Below are positions 23,900-35,368 of a stretch of 64,000 nucleotides of DNA, one piece after another. The position numbers were made by a program, and so were the translations under genes. The stretch is from Glandiceps talaboti. Lineage: Eukaryota; Hemichordata; Enteropneusta; Spengelidae. The notes under the pieces are model-generated. The model did not search any database and was not told the DNA's origin. It saw nothing but the letters and a program-made list of their open reading frames with translations. The number at the start of each line of letters is the position of its first letter. Positions within the stretch are counted from its first letter, which is position 1. The DNA lies in assembly GCF_964340395.1 (NCBI RefSeq), contig NC_135567.1:8037158-8101157 (forward strand), given 5' to 3'.

Positions 23900-24919
23900 G
23901 GTTGTGTAGGTTTGGAGATCTGAGCTCGATGGAAAATCGGAAGCTTGCCGGCTGCTACATCGATAATCTACGTGATTTTTAAATAGAATAAAATGTATCA
24001 AATAAAAATAAAAGGACTACTAGTCATATCAAACTCATGTCATCCAAGGAGATATGTAACATAATTTATGCATTTATGTTTTGAAAGCACATAAGTATTA
24101 CGATAAACTAGATTGTAGCGTAGGATTGACATGAACACTCGAACAGTACACAGAAAAAATAGTTCGGTAGAACAGGGGTGATATGCTCAGAAATCACCCG
24201 TTTGACATCACACAGTAGAAGATATGCACGTATTTATGTGATAAAACCATATATCTTTTAAATCAAAATGAAACACTGATCCCAAAATATGCAAATTTAT
24301 GTCCCATGACCTCATTAAATATTCAAAATGGCCTTCGATAAACAAAAATCATAGCATTCTTGCTATGTTTTCAGTATTTTGAAGGAGAAACACAAGACTT
24401 TTTTTACAAGTTTGCTCAAATTTCATGTAAAAATCCTGGTTTTCTTGGGGCAAACAGTCAAATGTACATACTATCACAGAATGGGTGTGTGGCTCCCTAG
24501 CTTACTCATATCTGATAGCTGGCCCTTCAAACTATGAGTTATGTTAACCTGTTATAACTAGCTTGAGATTACGTTATCGTGTGGATAATTCTTGTCAAAC
24601 GGTGCTCAAAGAGTTAACAGACATGAATTGTCTCATGGCCTATCCTCATAAATATGGAATGGTTGAACATTGCGTGCTAATTAGTATTGATCACATGTAC
24701 ATACACATTTTAGACCAAAACCAGTCCCTTGGGAGAACTTTTTTGGTCTCATAATTTTAAAATGTTTTTGAATTTATCCTTTTCCAAATTTGAAGGAAAA
24801 TGTGGTCAACTTTCTTTTTTATTTTTCCAAGATTAAGTGATGTAAAATCTTAAATTGACTGACTACAACTCAAAGTTTACATAAATGTCTACATTTCCTG
24901 GAGTGGCATTCCCCTTTAA

Positions 24920-25050
24920 AGTACACAATACATGGAAAAAAAATTATTTACTTTTTTAGTTTATTTCATATTGTTGAACTAGAAAAATACAGATATTAAT
25001 CTTTATAAATAGATATTCCAATACACTACATCTCCCAAAGAAATTTGTAT
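24920..25050. other. Short non-coding spacer
   Basis: AT-rich sequence; nothing recognised. Confidence 0.4.
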
Positions 25051-25220
25051 AAGACTTGTTTTGATTATTTGGCTGTTTCTATGGGTGTGGTCTTGTTGCT
25101 AGGCACATTTGCATACATTTTTGAATGTTTATTCATTTGTCTTTCAATTCCTGACCCACCAAATATCATGGCAATCGGTTCAGCGGTTTTTGACTGTAAG
25201 TTGTTTATACACACATCCAC

Positions 25221-25269
<49 letters not shown>

Positions 25270-25319
25270 TGCCACGCTATTCCTATAGCACTACTGAACC
25301 TCAGTTCAGTTGTGCTAAA
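25051..25319 (+). mobile_element. TAGCAC-family element with internal deletion
   Basis: One minisatellite unit (GGCTGTTTCTATGGGTGTGG) is joined directly to the tail (CCACCAAATATCATGGCAAT, CAGA tract, TCAGTTCAGTTGTGCTAA). The head and conserved central part are missing. Confidence 0.7.
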
Positions 25320-26480
25320 AACTCGACATAATCAATGTTGCTGGTGTTTTTTATAGTTCATTTTAAACTCATTTAAAATTAAGAATGTGATATTAGTGAT
25401 ATGGATTTTAGACTATCTAGGATAAGTTTATCAGACTGCCATGCCTCCATCTTGTGAGAAATTATCACATTGAAGGTAGAATAAGTTTATCAGACTGCCA
25501 TGCCTCCATCTTGTGAGAAATTATCACATTGAAGGTGTAGTCCAGTGTCCATCAGTTACACCTTCATTTCTGTACAGTGTCATAATAATTAAACCAAAGA
25601 CCATCCCTAGTTTTACTTAAATCTACATAAACATTCTCACACCATAGTTAATATAACTAATAAACCTGTTTACAGATAAAGTGCCAAGCTACACCCTGAG
25701 ACCATTTGTGGTAGTTATATCTTCATATGATATATGTTATTCTTCTCAAAAATAAGATTCATGGTAAATAATACAAGTACTGTGAATGGCATCACACATA
25801 ATTACATTTTTGTCAGTTACTAACAGTATGCTGAGTGTGGGTACATGTAGTTAAAGAGTTTAGGATTTTCAAAATCCAAACTGTGATACATAGTAATCAT
25901 TCTACAGAAAACAATGGTTTTAGAATTTGTAACAGAGAGAGTGGTGATAGCATAGCAGTAAATATCAATATTAATGTCTTGATATTGGGTTATATGCCTT
26001 CAATGCAAGGATATAATCAATACTATGCGTAGCGGAGTGCTGATTGTATATTTACACCAAAGGCATTTAACAAAAGATCCAAGCTCTAATATTTGTATTA
26101 CATGTCTCTAAAGATATTATGTTCATTTGATAAATTTCATGTCAGAAACATTAAAAAAAGAATACAACTTGAATATTTGTCAATGTAAAATGTGGTGTTT
26201 GAATATAAGATGCATTAATAAATTACAGTATAGACTAAACTAAAATCAAACTACAACTCTTTTTGTATATCAACCTGGAACTATTTCGGCAAAGTGCAAT
26301 AAAGTTCATATTTGTTGAGAAAGATATACTGCTAGATGGAAATTCTGCTGTAAAAACTACTTACAGGTTACACTACTGAATGACATCACAACTATATCTA
26401 TATATACTATTACGGCAACAGTTTGTAACTTAGTAAAGTAAAGTTATCTTGTCTGTAGAGTGTGGTGTAATCTCCTGCAT
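25320..26480. other. Non-coding, with a 62-bp tandem duplication
   Basis: AAGTTTATCAGACTGCCATG through CACATTGAAGGT occurs twice in tandem (about 25424-25540). The rest is AT-rich with no coding seen. Confidence 0.6.
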
Positions 26481-26482
26481 GA

Positions 26483-26870
26483 TGTATGTATGTATGTATG
26501 TATGTATGTATGTATGTATGTATGTATGTATGTATGTATGTATGCATGCATGTATGCATGTATGTATGTATGTATGTATGTATGTATGTATGTATGTATG
26601 TATGTATGTATGCATGCATGCATGTATGTATGTATGTATGTATGTATGTATGTATGTATGCATGCATGTATGTATACATGTATGTATGTATGTATGTATG
26701 CATGTATGTATGTATGTATGTATGTATGTATGTATGTAGGTATGTATGTATGTATGCATGCATGCATGTATGTATGTATGTATGTATGTATGTATGTATG
26801 TATGTATGTATGTATGTATGTATGTATGTATGTGTGTGTGTATGTATGTATGTGTGTGTGTATGGATGTA
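26483..26870. repeat. TATG microsatellite with TGCA interruptions
   Basis: About 95 TATG units with clusters of GCATGCATG. Frames on both strands up to 173 codons are artefacts. Confidence 0.95.
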
Positions 26871-26950
26871 TGGATGTATATATATATATATATAACTCGG
26901 TGAGTATCAATCTGCTAAGACAGTGCTCTATACCGCAGTGGCAGAGCGTA

Positions 26951-27064
26951 ATAGTTTTGGTAGTACTGGAACTCTTTCTTGGTTGTAACTCGGAGTTTCA
27001 CGCATAAAGCGATCATCATGTTGTCTGAGTTACAACCAAGAAAGAGTTCCAGTACTACCAAAAC

Positions 27065-27067
<3 letters not shown>
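26951..27067. mobile_element. Hairpin with perfect 40-bp arms
   Basis: Arm 26952-26991 begins TAGTTTTGGTAGTACTGGAA and is exactly reverse-complemented at 27027-27066. The loop is 35 bp. The left flank is (TA)n after (TATG)n. The right flank is (TA)n then (TG)n (27081-27112). No coding. Such perfect arms imply a recent foldback insertion or repair-driven duplication. Confidence 0.9.

Positions 27068-27068
<1 letters not shown>

Positions 27069-27112
<44 letters not shown>
27069..27112. repeat. (TA)n(TG)n microsatellite
   Basis: A simple dinucleotide tract directly right of the hairpin. Confidence 0.9.
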
Positions 27113-27142
27113 TATCTATAGAACCCTAAAAGAATAAAAGTA

Positions 27143-27520
27143 GCGCCAATGGCACTGTAGGACAACTGTATTTGGCTGTTGCTATGGCGTGGTCTTGTTG
27201 CTAGGCATATTTGCATACATTTGTTTATCTTTATTCTCATACCTACCCATCCACGTTTTCTTTGTAATATGCATCATCATTTCAGTGTTGCTAAGTTTTC
27301 AACAATAACTGTAGAATAACCCTCCATCCCCTCCATCCCCACCGTTCACCATGCAGTTTCAAGATATAAGTTTTTGACCCAAATTGAGATTTTACACCTA
27401 ATTTTCATATCGCTGATGGGATCATCATGTTGTGAATACACTTTCATCTACACATCCCCTGATGCATCCCCATTAACTTTCAGCCCAATCTGCTAACTAG
27501 TTTGGAAGTATAGATATCGA
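27143..27520 (+). mobile_element. TAGCAC-family element, 5' part
   Basis: The head GCGCCAATGGCACTGTAGGA is followed by one minisatellite unit and the central part (TTTTTGACCCAAATTGAGAT, CCATTAACTTTCAGCCCAAT). The copy ends near 27520 without CA tract or tail. Confidence 0.65.
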
Positions 27521-29028
27521 AGTAAAGAAGTATAATAGGCATTAATATTGCATGTATAGTAAAGTCAACAGTATGTTAGAAATTTAGGTGGTCATACTTA
27601 GTGTATAAAATAGAAACTGGAATCTGATGAGATGTGGTGATTTGTAGTGTCAATGACATGTAGTGTCCAAAATAGAAAGTGTATTAATCCATTCTGACAA
27701 GTTCAAACTGACAAGTAGAATAATTTAGATTAACTTCTTTTATAAACTATCTATGAAGATTACCATAACAAAACATTGAAGTTCACCTTTGTCCCCAAGT
27801 GCAATATACATGTACAATGTAAGTGAAGCATTTATTGAGAAACAGCCAAGCATTTATATGACATGTTCTGTAACTAGTGTGGTAGCTAGATATTAAATAT
27901 ATGTATATGTATACGTATAGTTATGTTTGAATTCTTACGTCAAGTAATATTAAAGAACTGATGTAAGAAACAGTGACCAAAACAAATATGTACATGTACC
28001 ACATTTCAGACATGGCTATATGCCATTGTAGACACGGATTTGTTGATTTCATCACTATCCAAAACACGGTGACCCCCCCCCCCCATCCACAATTTTCAAA
28101 ACAGCATGACCCCCCTGCCAATTACAAAAACAGGGTGACTCCCCCCCCCCCCCCACCAATCCACCCCCACCCCCATCCCCCGGCCGAAGAAACTGACCGA
28201 TCCCTTACTTATTTACCCTGCAACTACCTCAGTACCTACTAAGTATTTTACATCATCAAGTAGCGATAATTTTAAGCTGCACTTTATGACTACTCAATCC
28301 AAAAACAACAAAATCATGTGATAAATTTTCATTGGCCCTTTTCAAAATGATTGCATTCCTGCTACACACTTGTATTCATAGTAAATCCTTTCATGTCATG
28401 TTCAGACATTCACACTCTCCTACAAATTGTGAAATGCAGAGGATATCGAGAACGATATACATGTATGTGAAACATCACACAAGTAAAGTTACACAATAAA
28501 CAGTCGTGTCCTGCTTTGACCCCCAGATGACCCAGTTTCACGTGACTGGTGATTTACTGACCTTACGAGGTGAGGTTAGACATGTTACGTGTGAATGACA
28601 ATAATAAGTGCAATGCCAAGTACGTCTGATATTATGGGATACTAAGGTACAAATCTTACTCCCCTGAAATGTAGCTAAGTCCATCTAGGCTATTGTAAGT
28701 ACTACGGGTACAAGTCCACTGCATTCGATCACGCCATGACTATTAGTATTAAATGTACCAGTACACGTTGGAGATATCTCTCCCCCAACGTTCATGGTCT
28801 AACGTTACGCTAATACTCTCCTAGATACGTTTTATTGTGTGTCGCGTATATTTTGCACACTTACTTTATTAGCATAAAAGGAATGGACGGTACAAACTGT
28901 CTGTATAAGTTTTAGAAGTTGATCAAAGTTGTACACGAGTTGCCGCTCTCAGCGCCATTCACAACAAACCTGCAGTGTTTGTTTATAGTTATACATAATA
29001 CAAATCGTAATATCATAAAGACACTTAC
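27521..29028. other. Non-coding, presumed first intron of the ankyrin gene
   Basis: AT-rich, then C-rich tracts at 28073-28084 and 28141-28185. Short frames here show no domain. The minus-strand donor of the first coding exon lies at the right edge. Confidence 0.45.
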
Positions 29029-29058
29029 ATATGGATCCTTTTCTTGACTGAGTTCCAT
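29029..29058 (-). CDS. Probable first coding exon of the ankyrin gene
   Basis: On the minus strand ATG at 29058 opens MELSQEKDPY and ends at a GTAAG donor (29028-29024), phase 0. The 87-bp ankyrin exon at 18394-18480 starts in phase 0, so the splice keeps the frame and gives KDPY-DLIYAALGG. Upstream codons in this frame stay open (EEGQGEVGN) to a TAG with no earlier ATG, which is why I chose this start. The implied intron is about 10.5 kb and full of mobile elements and satellites. The exon is very short and rests on splice signals and frame agreement, so it could be wrong. Confidence 0.5.
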
Positions 29059-29418
29059 ATTTCCCACTTCACCCTGACCCTCTTCAAAACGCAGTAAATC
29101 GTACAAACTTGAAGACGACCACACAGGCTACCATCGTCACACCGGGTCCTTGGAAATTAGGTCAACTGTTCAACCCGGAAATATTGTTGTGGACACGTGA
29201 TCGACAAACGCGTACGTTAACAGTGCAGTTCCCTATCAATGGATGGGGAAGACAGTGTGTACTATTACCTATTGAGAAGATACGCGTACGTACGTTACCA
29301 GTTCCCTATCAATTACCCAATGAGAAGATCGGTGATGTCATATCTTTTCAGTCAGCCGGTCAGAGGTTACGCGCGTTTGTTCTTATACCATCACTCCACG
29401 CGTGCGACGCTACAAACA
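29059..29418 (-). promoter_or_regulatory. Candidate promoter/5' UTR of the ankyrin gene
   Basis: Upstream of the start, CpG becomes much more common than in the surrounding AT-rich DNA (CGCGTACG, TACGCGTACGTACG). A CACGTG E-box lies at 29194-29199. CAGTTCCCTATCAAT is directly repeated at 29226 and 29299. No TATA box or transcript start can be fixed. Confidence 0.35.
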
Positions 29419-30185
29419 TATTCATATTCATATTCACTTTCAAACGTTGACCTCTACGCTCAATGTGAATATGATGAAAGCGTCACACGTTCATCACCAG
29501 ATTTGAAGTCTTCCAAATGGGTTTGAATGCGCGTTTGGGCATATCACACAAATATTTTATTGACAGTTTGAAATCATGCAACTGAAATACTTTCCACTGG
29601 ATTTGCATGGATTTATGAGAGGGGGGAATGGGACTCCAAGCATGAACAAAATTCAACCAGGTTGCATGGTAGTTATGTTAAAGATTAAACTGTGGGGTTG
29701 TTACATACAGGTTAGAACCCTCAAAATTTTGAGTTGGTTTGTGTAGGGAAACTATACGTCCCCGGATCGGTAATACTTGATCCTTTTTGTTGAACATTTC
29801 ATAAAACCAACTTTAGGGGTCTCTTCATCAGTCACAGTTGTTGTGATAAATTATCATTCCCATATTTATTTACCCAAAGTTTAATTTGTTCATCAAACAC
29901 AAATGCCAGTATTTCTACATTCCTAAACTATTATCTAGGTTTTTTGCTCACAGATTTTTAAATTCAGAATGTTTTAATTTAGTGCTGACTAGTTTGTCTT
30001 TTCAGTTCTTGTTTCGTGTTTGTGTTATGATTGGTCTTTTTGGATATAATTGATTTATTTCATTGCCAAACGCACATTCGTTCTCATTCCGAAGACTTCG
30101 AATCTGATGATGAACATGATTGTTACTCTATCATAATATTCACATTGTATAGGTCAACTTTTGAAAGTGAATATGAATATGAATA
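29419..30185. mobile_element. Element with ~135-bp imperfect inverted repeats
   Basis: The left repeat (29419-29555) contains TATTCATATTCACTTTCAAA, GTTGACC, CACATTG-type and GTCTTC blocks. The right repeat (30055-30185) is its reverse complement with about 15-20% mismatch. The ~500-bp centre holds a GAGGGGGGAATGGGACTCC phrase and no coding. The termini carry (TATTCA)n. Family unknown. Confidence 0.65.
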
Positions 30186-30647
30186 CTCCATTCCTAACTT
30201 CCTGCATGGTCGAGCACGTCAATCGTTGTGTATGGTTCGTGGCTTACGGGCCCTGGCGGGGGGGGGGGGGGGGTAACTCCCATAGACGGCTATACGGGGA
30301 GGGTCCGCGCGAAAGGGGTCGTTTTTTATGCTGGTTAGTATCAGAAAGGGTATACTTTTCATGAAGTGTTGGTATCAGAAAGGGTCTGTAAATTAGACTA
30401 TGCAATCTGGAAGCGTTTCAACCTGTTTTTCTCCCTTGAAAACTTCTCTCGTCGCTCATGCCACTTCAGATCTAGGGCCACCTCCCCCTGAAAACCTTTG
30501 CTTTTAGTCACGTACAGCATGCAATATTCCTGCAACCAGTAGAAAGGGGGAAGGGGACTCCGAACACCATCAATGTTAAATACATGTATGACATTACGTT
30601 TACCATGTAATCAACTATGGGTGTGTTAGATCCTAACATACAACATG
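30186..30647. other. Non-coding with poly-G tract
   Basis: A run of about 17 G lies near 30257-30273. GGTATCAGAAAGGGT is directly repeated at about 30338 and 30370. No gene recognised. Confidence 0.5.
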
Positions 30648-31296
30648 TTTGAATTTAATGGAGATTACTACAAACAAATATGTGGTTGTAGTATGGGCTA
30701 ACCAGCGTCTCCAGAGATCGCATTCCACAAACTTGAGTGCCGCATCATTGAAACATACATGGATAAAATATCACTTTGGACACGTTTCAGAGATGATATA
30801 TTCATTCTATTCCGTGGCACACAAACTGATTCAGAACTTAATATTCTGGGTGAAAAAATAAATGAAATGCACCCTACATTAAAATTTTCGTTGGTTAGCT
30901 CAGAAACGAAAGTGGTATACCTTGATGAGGTACATACGAACATGCAGTAACGAAGAAAATTTCAAGATTAAATTGAAATTCTTCATAAACAAGTTGACAC
31001 AAAGAGGATACAACGAAACAGAAGTGTTTCGCTCGTTAAAAGGGGTCCGATATGAAAATAGGGAGACATATCTCCAAAATCGGACACCAACTCAAGAGAT
31101 TCCTCTAGTTTTCAAGACAACATATAGTCCCAACATCAAAACGTCAAAACTAAAAGACTCGTTAACGAAACATTGGGAACTGCTAGAAAATAATGTAACA
31201 TTGAACAAACTCTACCCGACCACGCCAATCATATCACAAAAAAGGAACAATAATCTTAAAGACATACTTGTCACAACTAAACTGAAGTCCTCCTAA
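30648..31296 (+). pseudogene. Penelope-like reverse transcriptase fragment, broken
   Basis: The first frame reads FNGDYYKQICGCSMG, a stop (30699-30701), then HKLECRIIETYM, WTRFRDDIFILF and INEMHPTLKFSLVS up to YLD. RDDIF is the catalytic block of Penelope-type reverse transcriptases. A second frame continues IRTCSNEENF, QRGYNETEVF, PLVFKTTYSPNI and NLKDILVTTKL, the segments that normally follow downstream. Compared with the family, about 50 residues between YLD and the CSNEENF segment are missing, and residues after SMG are also deleted. No GIY-YIG endonuclease is seen: the remnant is cut at 31296 next to a TAGCAC-family element. It is clearly inactive. Confidence 0.7.
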
Positions 31297-31299
31297 AGA

Positions 31300-31652
31300 C
31301 AAATGAATAAACATTCAAAAAATGTATGAAAATGTGCCTAGCAACAAAACCTTGACCATAGCAACAGTCAAATAATCATGTATATTGCAAAGATAACAGT
31401 AGGGATTCATAGACAGGTGAATGAACATTGAGAAAATGTATACAAATATGTCTAGCAACATGGCCACACCCATACCAACAGACAAATGATCATATATAAT
31501 ACTTGTAGTATAATAGCAGGGTTGCTAAGGCAACTGGATAATCATTCAGCGAATGACCATGACCACCTATACCTAGCATGACTGACCATGAGGATAAACA
31601 TTTTTAAAACTGTACAGTACAGTTGTGCTACAACGCCATTGGCGCTATTTTT
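31300..31652 (-). mobile_element. TAGCAC-family element, 5' half, reversed
   Basis: On the minus strand it starts GCGCCAATGGCGTTGTAGCA near 31648 and contains two or three minisatellite units (as CATAGCAACAG-type phrases on the plus strand). It lacks the tail. It lies between the Penelope remnant and the stop codon at 31654-31656. Confidence 0.7.
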
Positions 31653-31653
31653 A

Positions 31654-31734
31654 TTATTCTGCGTTCTTTCTAATTTTTATCAAGGCTGTCAAGATACATT
31701 CTTCATTCTCTTTGATATTTTCTTTTGACAACCA
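31654..31734 (-). CDS. Terminal coding exon of a second minus-strand gene
   Basis: On the minus strand a strong acceptor, TTTTTTTCAG, opens a frame reading WLSKENIKENEECILTALIK, then IRKNAE and a stop (31656-31654): 26 codons plus stop. It joins in phase 0 to the exon at 37172-37265, giving ASEDIN-WLSKEN. The composition is charged and helical, as in an ordinary cytosolic C-terminus. I do not recognise the protein. The stop codon overlaps AATAAA (TAATAAA), and a TAGCAC-family element begins within about 5 bp. The 3' UTR would therefore be inside a mobile element. Confidence 0.55.
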   Translation of the reverse strand, partial: WLSKENIKENEECILTALIKIRKNAE

Positions 31735-32310
31735 CTGAAAAAAACAAGACAAAGAATAATGTTATTAATAGACTGATGTGATGCCCAATACAAGACAAAA
31801 ACACTAGTTGTAGTAGCTTCCAAACTGGTGTAATTACAATAAACAAGTCAACTATCGGTCAGAATAGCTCCACTGGTTTTGAGGGGTTTTTCTGTTGATT
31901 TTTGGTAACATGTGTAAGTGGTTAGTGGTTTCATATGATGCCACACACACACAGTATAGAACACATTTTACACAGACAGTTGGTAAAATATTGTTCTTTA
32001 ATATCAATTTTACAAACCTTCTATTTTACCCCAAATTTTGCATATCAATAACTTGATCAATTTGTCTTGAAAAAAGTGACATCTGTTCATCCCTAGACAC
32101 CCACACAACAAATGTTAACTCAATTGGTCCAGTGAAGATTTCTATTTTAGACCTAATTTGCATATTTATGATCCACCCAAACAAACACTTTCAAGGTCAG
32201 ACATGAGCCTACCCCTATAACTCTGCTGCCTGTCTTTGACAATGGAGTTAAAAATTACAGAGTTAGGTGGGGTTGACCATTAGACAAACATTAGGATATG
32301 TTGATGGTAT
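31735..32310. other. Intron, with an internal TAGCAC-family fragment
   Basis: About 32030-32190 contains ACCTAATTTGCATATTTATG and CACCCACACAACAAATGTTA, phrases of the family's central part in plus orientation. The rest is unremarkable. Confidence 0.5.
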
Positions 32311-32317
32311 GGTATGG

Positions 32318-35044
32318 CATGAATGAAGACAGTACATACATTATGATATGGCATGAAGACAGTACATATATTATGATATGGCATGAAGACAGTACATATA
32401 TTATGATATGGCATGAAGACAGTACATATATTATGATATGGCATGAAGACAGTACATATATTATGATATGGCATGAAGACAGTACATATATTGTGATATG
32501 GCATGAAGACAGTACATATATTATGATATGGCATGAAGACAATACATATATTATGATATGGCATGAAGACAGTACATATATTATGATATGGCATGAAGAC
32601 AATACATATATTATGATATGGCATGAAGACAGTACATATATTATGATATGGCATGAAGACAGTACATATATTATGATATGGCATGAAGACAGTACATATA
32701 TTATGATATGGCATGAAGACAGTACACATATTATGATATGGCATGAAGACAGTACATATATTATGATATGGCATGAAGACAGTACATATATTATGATATG
32801 GCATGAAGACAGTACATATATTATGATATGGCATGAAGACAGTACATATATTATGATATGGCATGAAGACAGTACATATATTATGATATGGCATGAAGAC
32901 AGTACATATATTATGATATGGCATGAAGACAGTACATATATTATGTGTTATGGCATGAAGACAGTACATATATTATGATATGGCATGAAGACAGTACATA
33001 TATTGTGATATGGCATGAAGACAGTACATATATTGTGATATGGCATGAAGACAGTACATATATTGTGATATGGCATGAGACAGTACATATATTGTGATAT
33101 GGTATGAATACAGTACATATATTATGATATGGCATGAAGACAGTACATATATTGTGATATGGCATGAAGACAGTACATATATTGTGATATGGCATGAATA
33201 CAGTACATATATTATGATATGGCATGAAGAAAGTACATATATTGTGATATGGCATAAAGACAGTACATATATTATGATATGGCATGAAGACAGTACATAT
33301 ATTGTGATATGGCATGAAGACAGTACATATATTGTGATATGGCATGAAGACAGTACATATATTATGATATGGCATGAAGACAGTACATATATTATGATAT
33401 GGCATGAAGACAGTACATATATTATGATGTGGCATGAAGACAGTACATATATTGTGATATGGCATGAAGACAGTACATATATTGTGATATGGCATGAAGA
33501 CAGTACATATATTATGATATGGCATAAAGACAGTACATATATTATGATATGGCATGAAGACAGTACATATATTGTGATATGGTATGAATACAGTACATAT
33601 ATTATGATATGGCATGAAGACAGTACATATATTGTGATATGGTATGAATACAGTACATATATTATGATATGGCATGAAGACAGTACATATATTGTGATAT
33701 GGCATGAAGACAGTACATATATTGTGATATGGCATGAAGACAGTACATATATTATGATGTGGCATGAAGACAGTACATATATTATGATATGGCATGAAGA
33801 CAGTACATATATTATGATATGGCATGAAGACAGTACATAAATTATGATATGGCATGAAGACAGTACATATATTATGATATGGCATGAAGACAGTACATAT
33901 ATTGTGATATGGCATGAAGACAGTACATATATTGTGATATGGCATGAAGACAGTACATATATTGTGATATGGCATGAAGACAGTACATATATTGTGATAT
34001 GGTATGAATACAGTACATATATTATGATATGGCATGAAGACAGTACATATATTGTGATATGGCATGAAGACAGTACATATATTGTGATATGGCATGAAGA
34101 CAGTACATATATTATGATATGGCATGAAGACAGTACATATATTATGATATGGCATGAAGACAGTACATATATTGTGATATGGCATGAAGACAGTACATAT
34201 ATTGTGATATGGCATGAAGACAGTACATATATTATGATATGGCATGAAGACAGTACATATATTATGATATGGCATGAAGACAGTACATATATTGTGATAT
34301 GGCATGAAGACAGTACATATATTATGATATGGCATGAAGACAGTACATATATTATGATATGGCATGAAGACAGTACATATATTGTGATATGGCATGAAGA
34401 CAGTACATATATTGTGATATGGCATGAAGACAGTACATATATTGTGATATGGCATGAAGACAGTACATATATTGTGATATGGCATGAAGACAGTACATAT
34501 ATTATGATATGGCATGAAGACAGTACATATATTGTGATATGGCATGAAGACAGTACATATATTGTGATATGGCATGAAGACAGTACATATATTGTGATAT
34601 GGCATGAAGACAGTACATATATTATGATATGGCATGAAGACAGTACATATATTGTGATATGGCATGAAGACAGTACATATATTATGATATGGCATGAAGA
34701 CAGTACATATATTGTGATATGGCATGAAGACAGTACATATATTATGATATGGCATGAAGACAGTACATATATTATGATATGGCATGAAGACAGTACATAT
34801 ATTGTGATATGGCATGAAGACAGTACATATATTATGATATGGCATGAAGACAGTACATACATTATGATATGGCATGAAGACAGTACATATATTATGATAT
34901 GGCATGATGACAGTACATACATTATGATATGGCATGAAGACAGTACATATATTATGATATGGCATGAAGACAGTACATATATTGTGATATGGCATGAAGA
35001 CAGTACATATATTATGATATGGCATGAAGACAGTACATATATCA
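32318..35044. repeat. 30-bp minisatellite, about 90 units
   Basis: The unit contains ATATGGCATGAAGACAGTAC followed by ATATATT(A/G)TG. Units differ mainly at one A/G site, plus sporadic GGTATGAATACAG units. Because 30 is a multiple of 3 and the unit lacks stops in several frames, both strands stay open for up to 722 codons. Two single-unit indels (32945 and 33077) shift the frames. No start context, splice signal or domain suggests expression. The array lies in the presumed intron of the minus-strand gene. Confidence 0.95.
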
Positions 35045-35368
35045 TATAGCACCTAGTAGCAGTCAAACTATGTTCATTTGTCCTTACAATAAATGCTACC
35101 ATGTAAACAATGATAGACTTAAAGGGGAACACATCCCACAAAATACAGACATTTTTTTCATACTTTGAGTGTTTTGGAATCAGATAGTTCCTTATTTTAA
35201 AACTGAGAATTTTAGATTTACCACTTTTAACATAATATATTCTATTTATAACTCCTTGTCATTTGATATTTCATTTGTCAGAAATAAACAAACATTTGAA
35301 GAATTGTAATACTCAGATTGCAAATCATTACCACGAGCTACTCGTGAACAGGTTTGATCATGAGAATC
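35045..35368. other. Spacer with a lone TTAAAGGGGAAC end
   Basis: TTAAAGGGGAACACATCCCA at 35119 resembles the TTAA-element terminus of 22.95 kb, and GACATTTTTTTCATACTTTG also recalls its inner TIR. No second end is visible. Confidence 0.5.

Larger units (their letters stand above)
22949..24919. mobile_element. TTAA/TIR DNA element of about 2 kb, non-coding
   Basis: The left end is TTAAAGGGGAATACCACTCC and the right end GGAGTGGCATTCCCCTTTAA. The TIRs continue for about 55-60 bp (ATTTATGTAAACTTTGAGTT mirrored at 24870-24890) and TTAA is duplicated at both ends. The TTAAAGGRR start is the signature I recall for T2/Kolobok-superfamily MITEs of Xenopus. No transposase frame is present. Two further palindromes (23369-23540 and 23864-23899) lie inside and are probably later insertions. 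Confidence 0.75.

Noticed and set aside
26410-27007. Frames up to 173 codons over the TATG array
   Set aside because: Microsatellite artefacts on both strands.
28912-29124. 70-codon minus frame read as one protein from 29124
   Set aside because: The codon at 29124 is GTG, not ATG, and the frame runs through a clear GTAAG donor. Only the ATG at 29058 to the donor was kept.
32973-35141. 722-codon minus-strand open frame as a protein
   Set aside because: It comes entirely from the 30-bp repeat, which is open on both strands because its length is a multiple of three.
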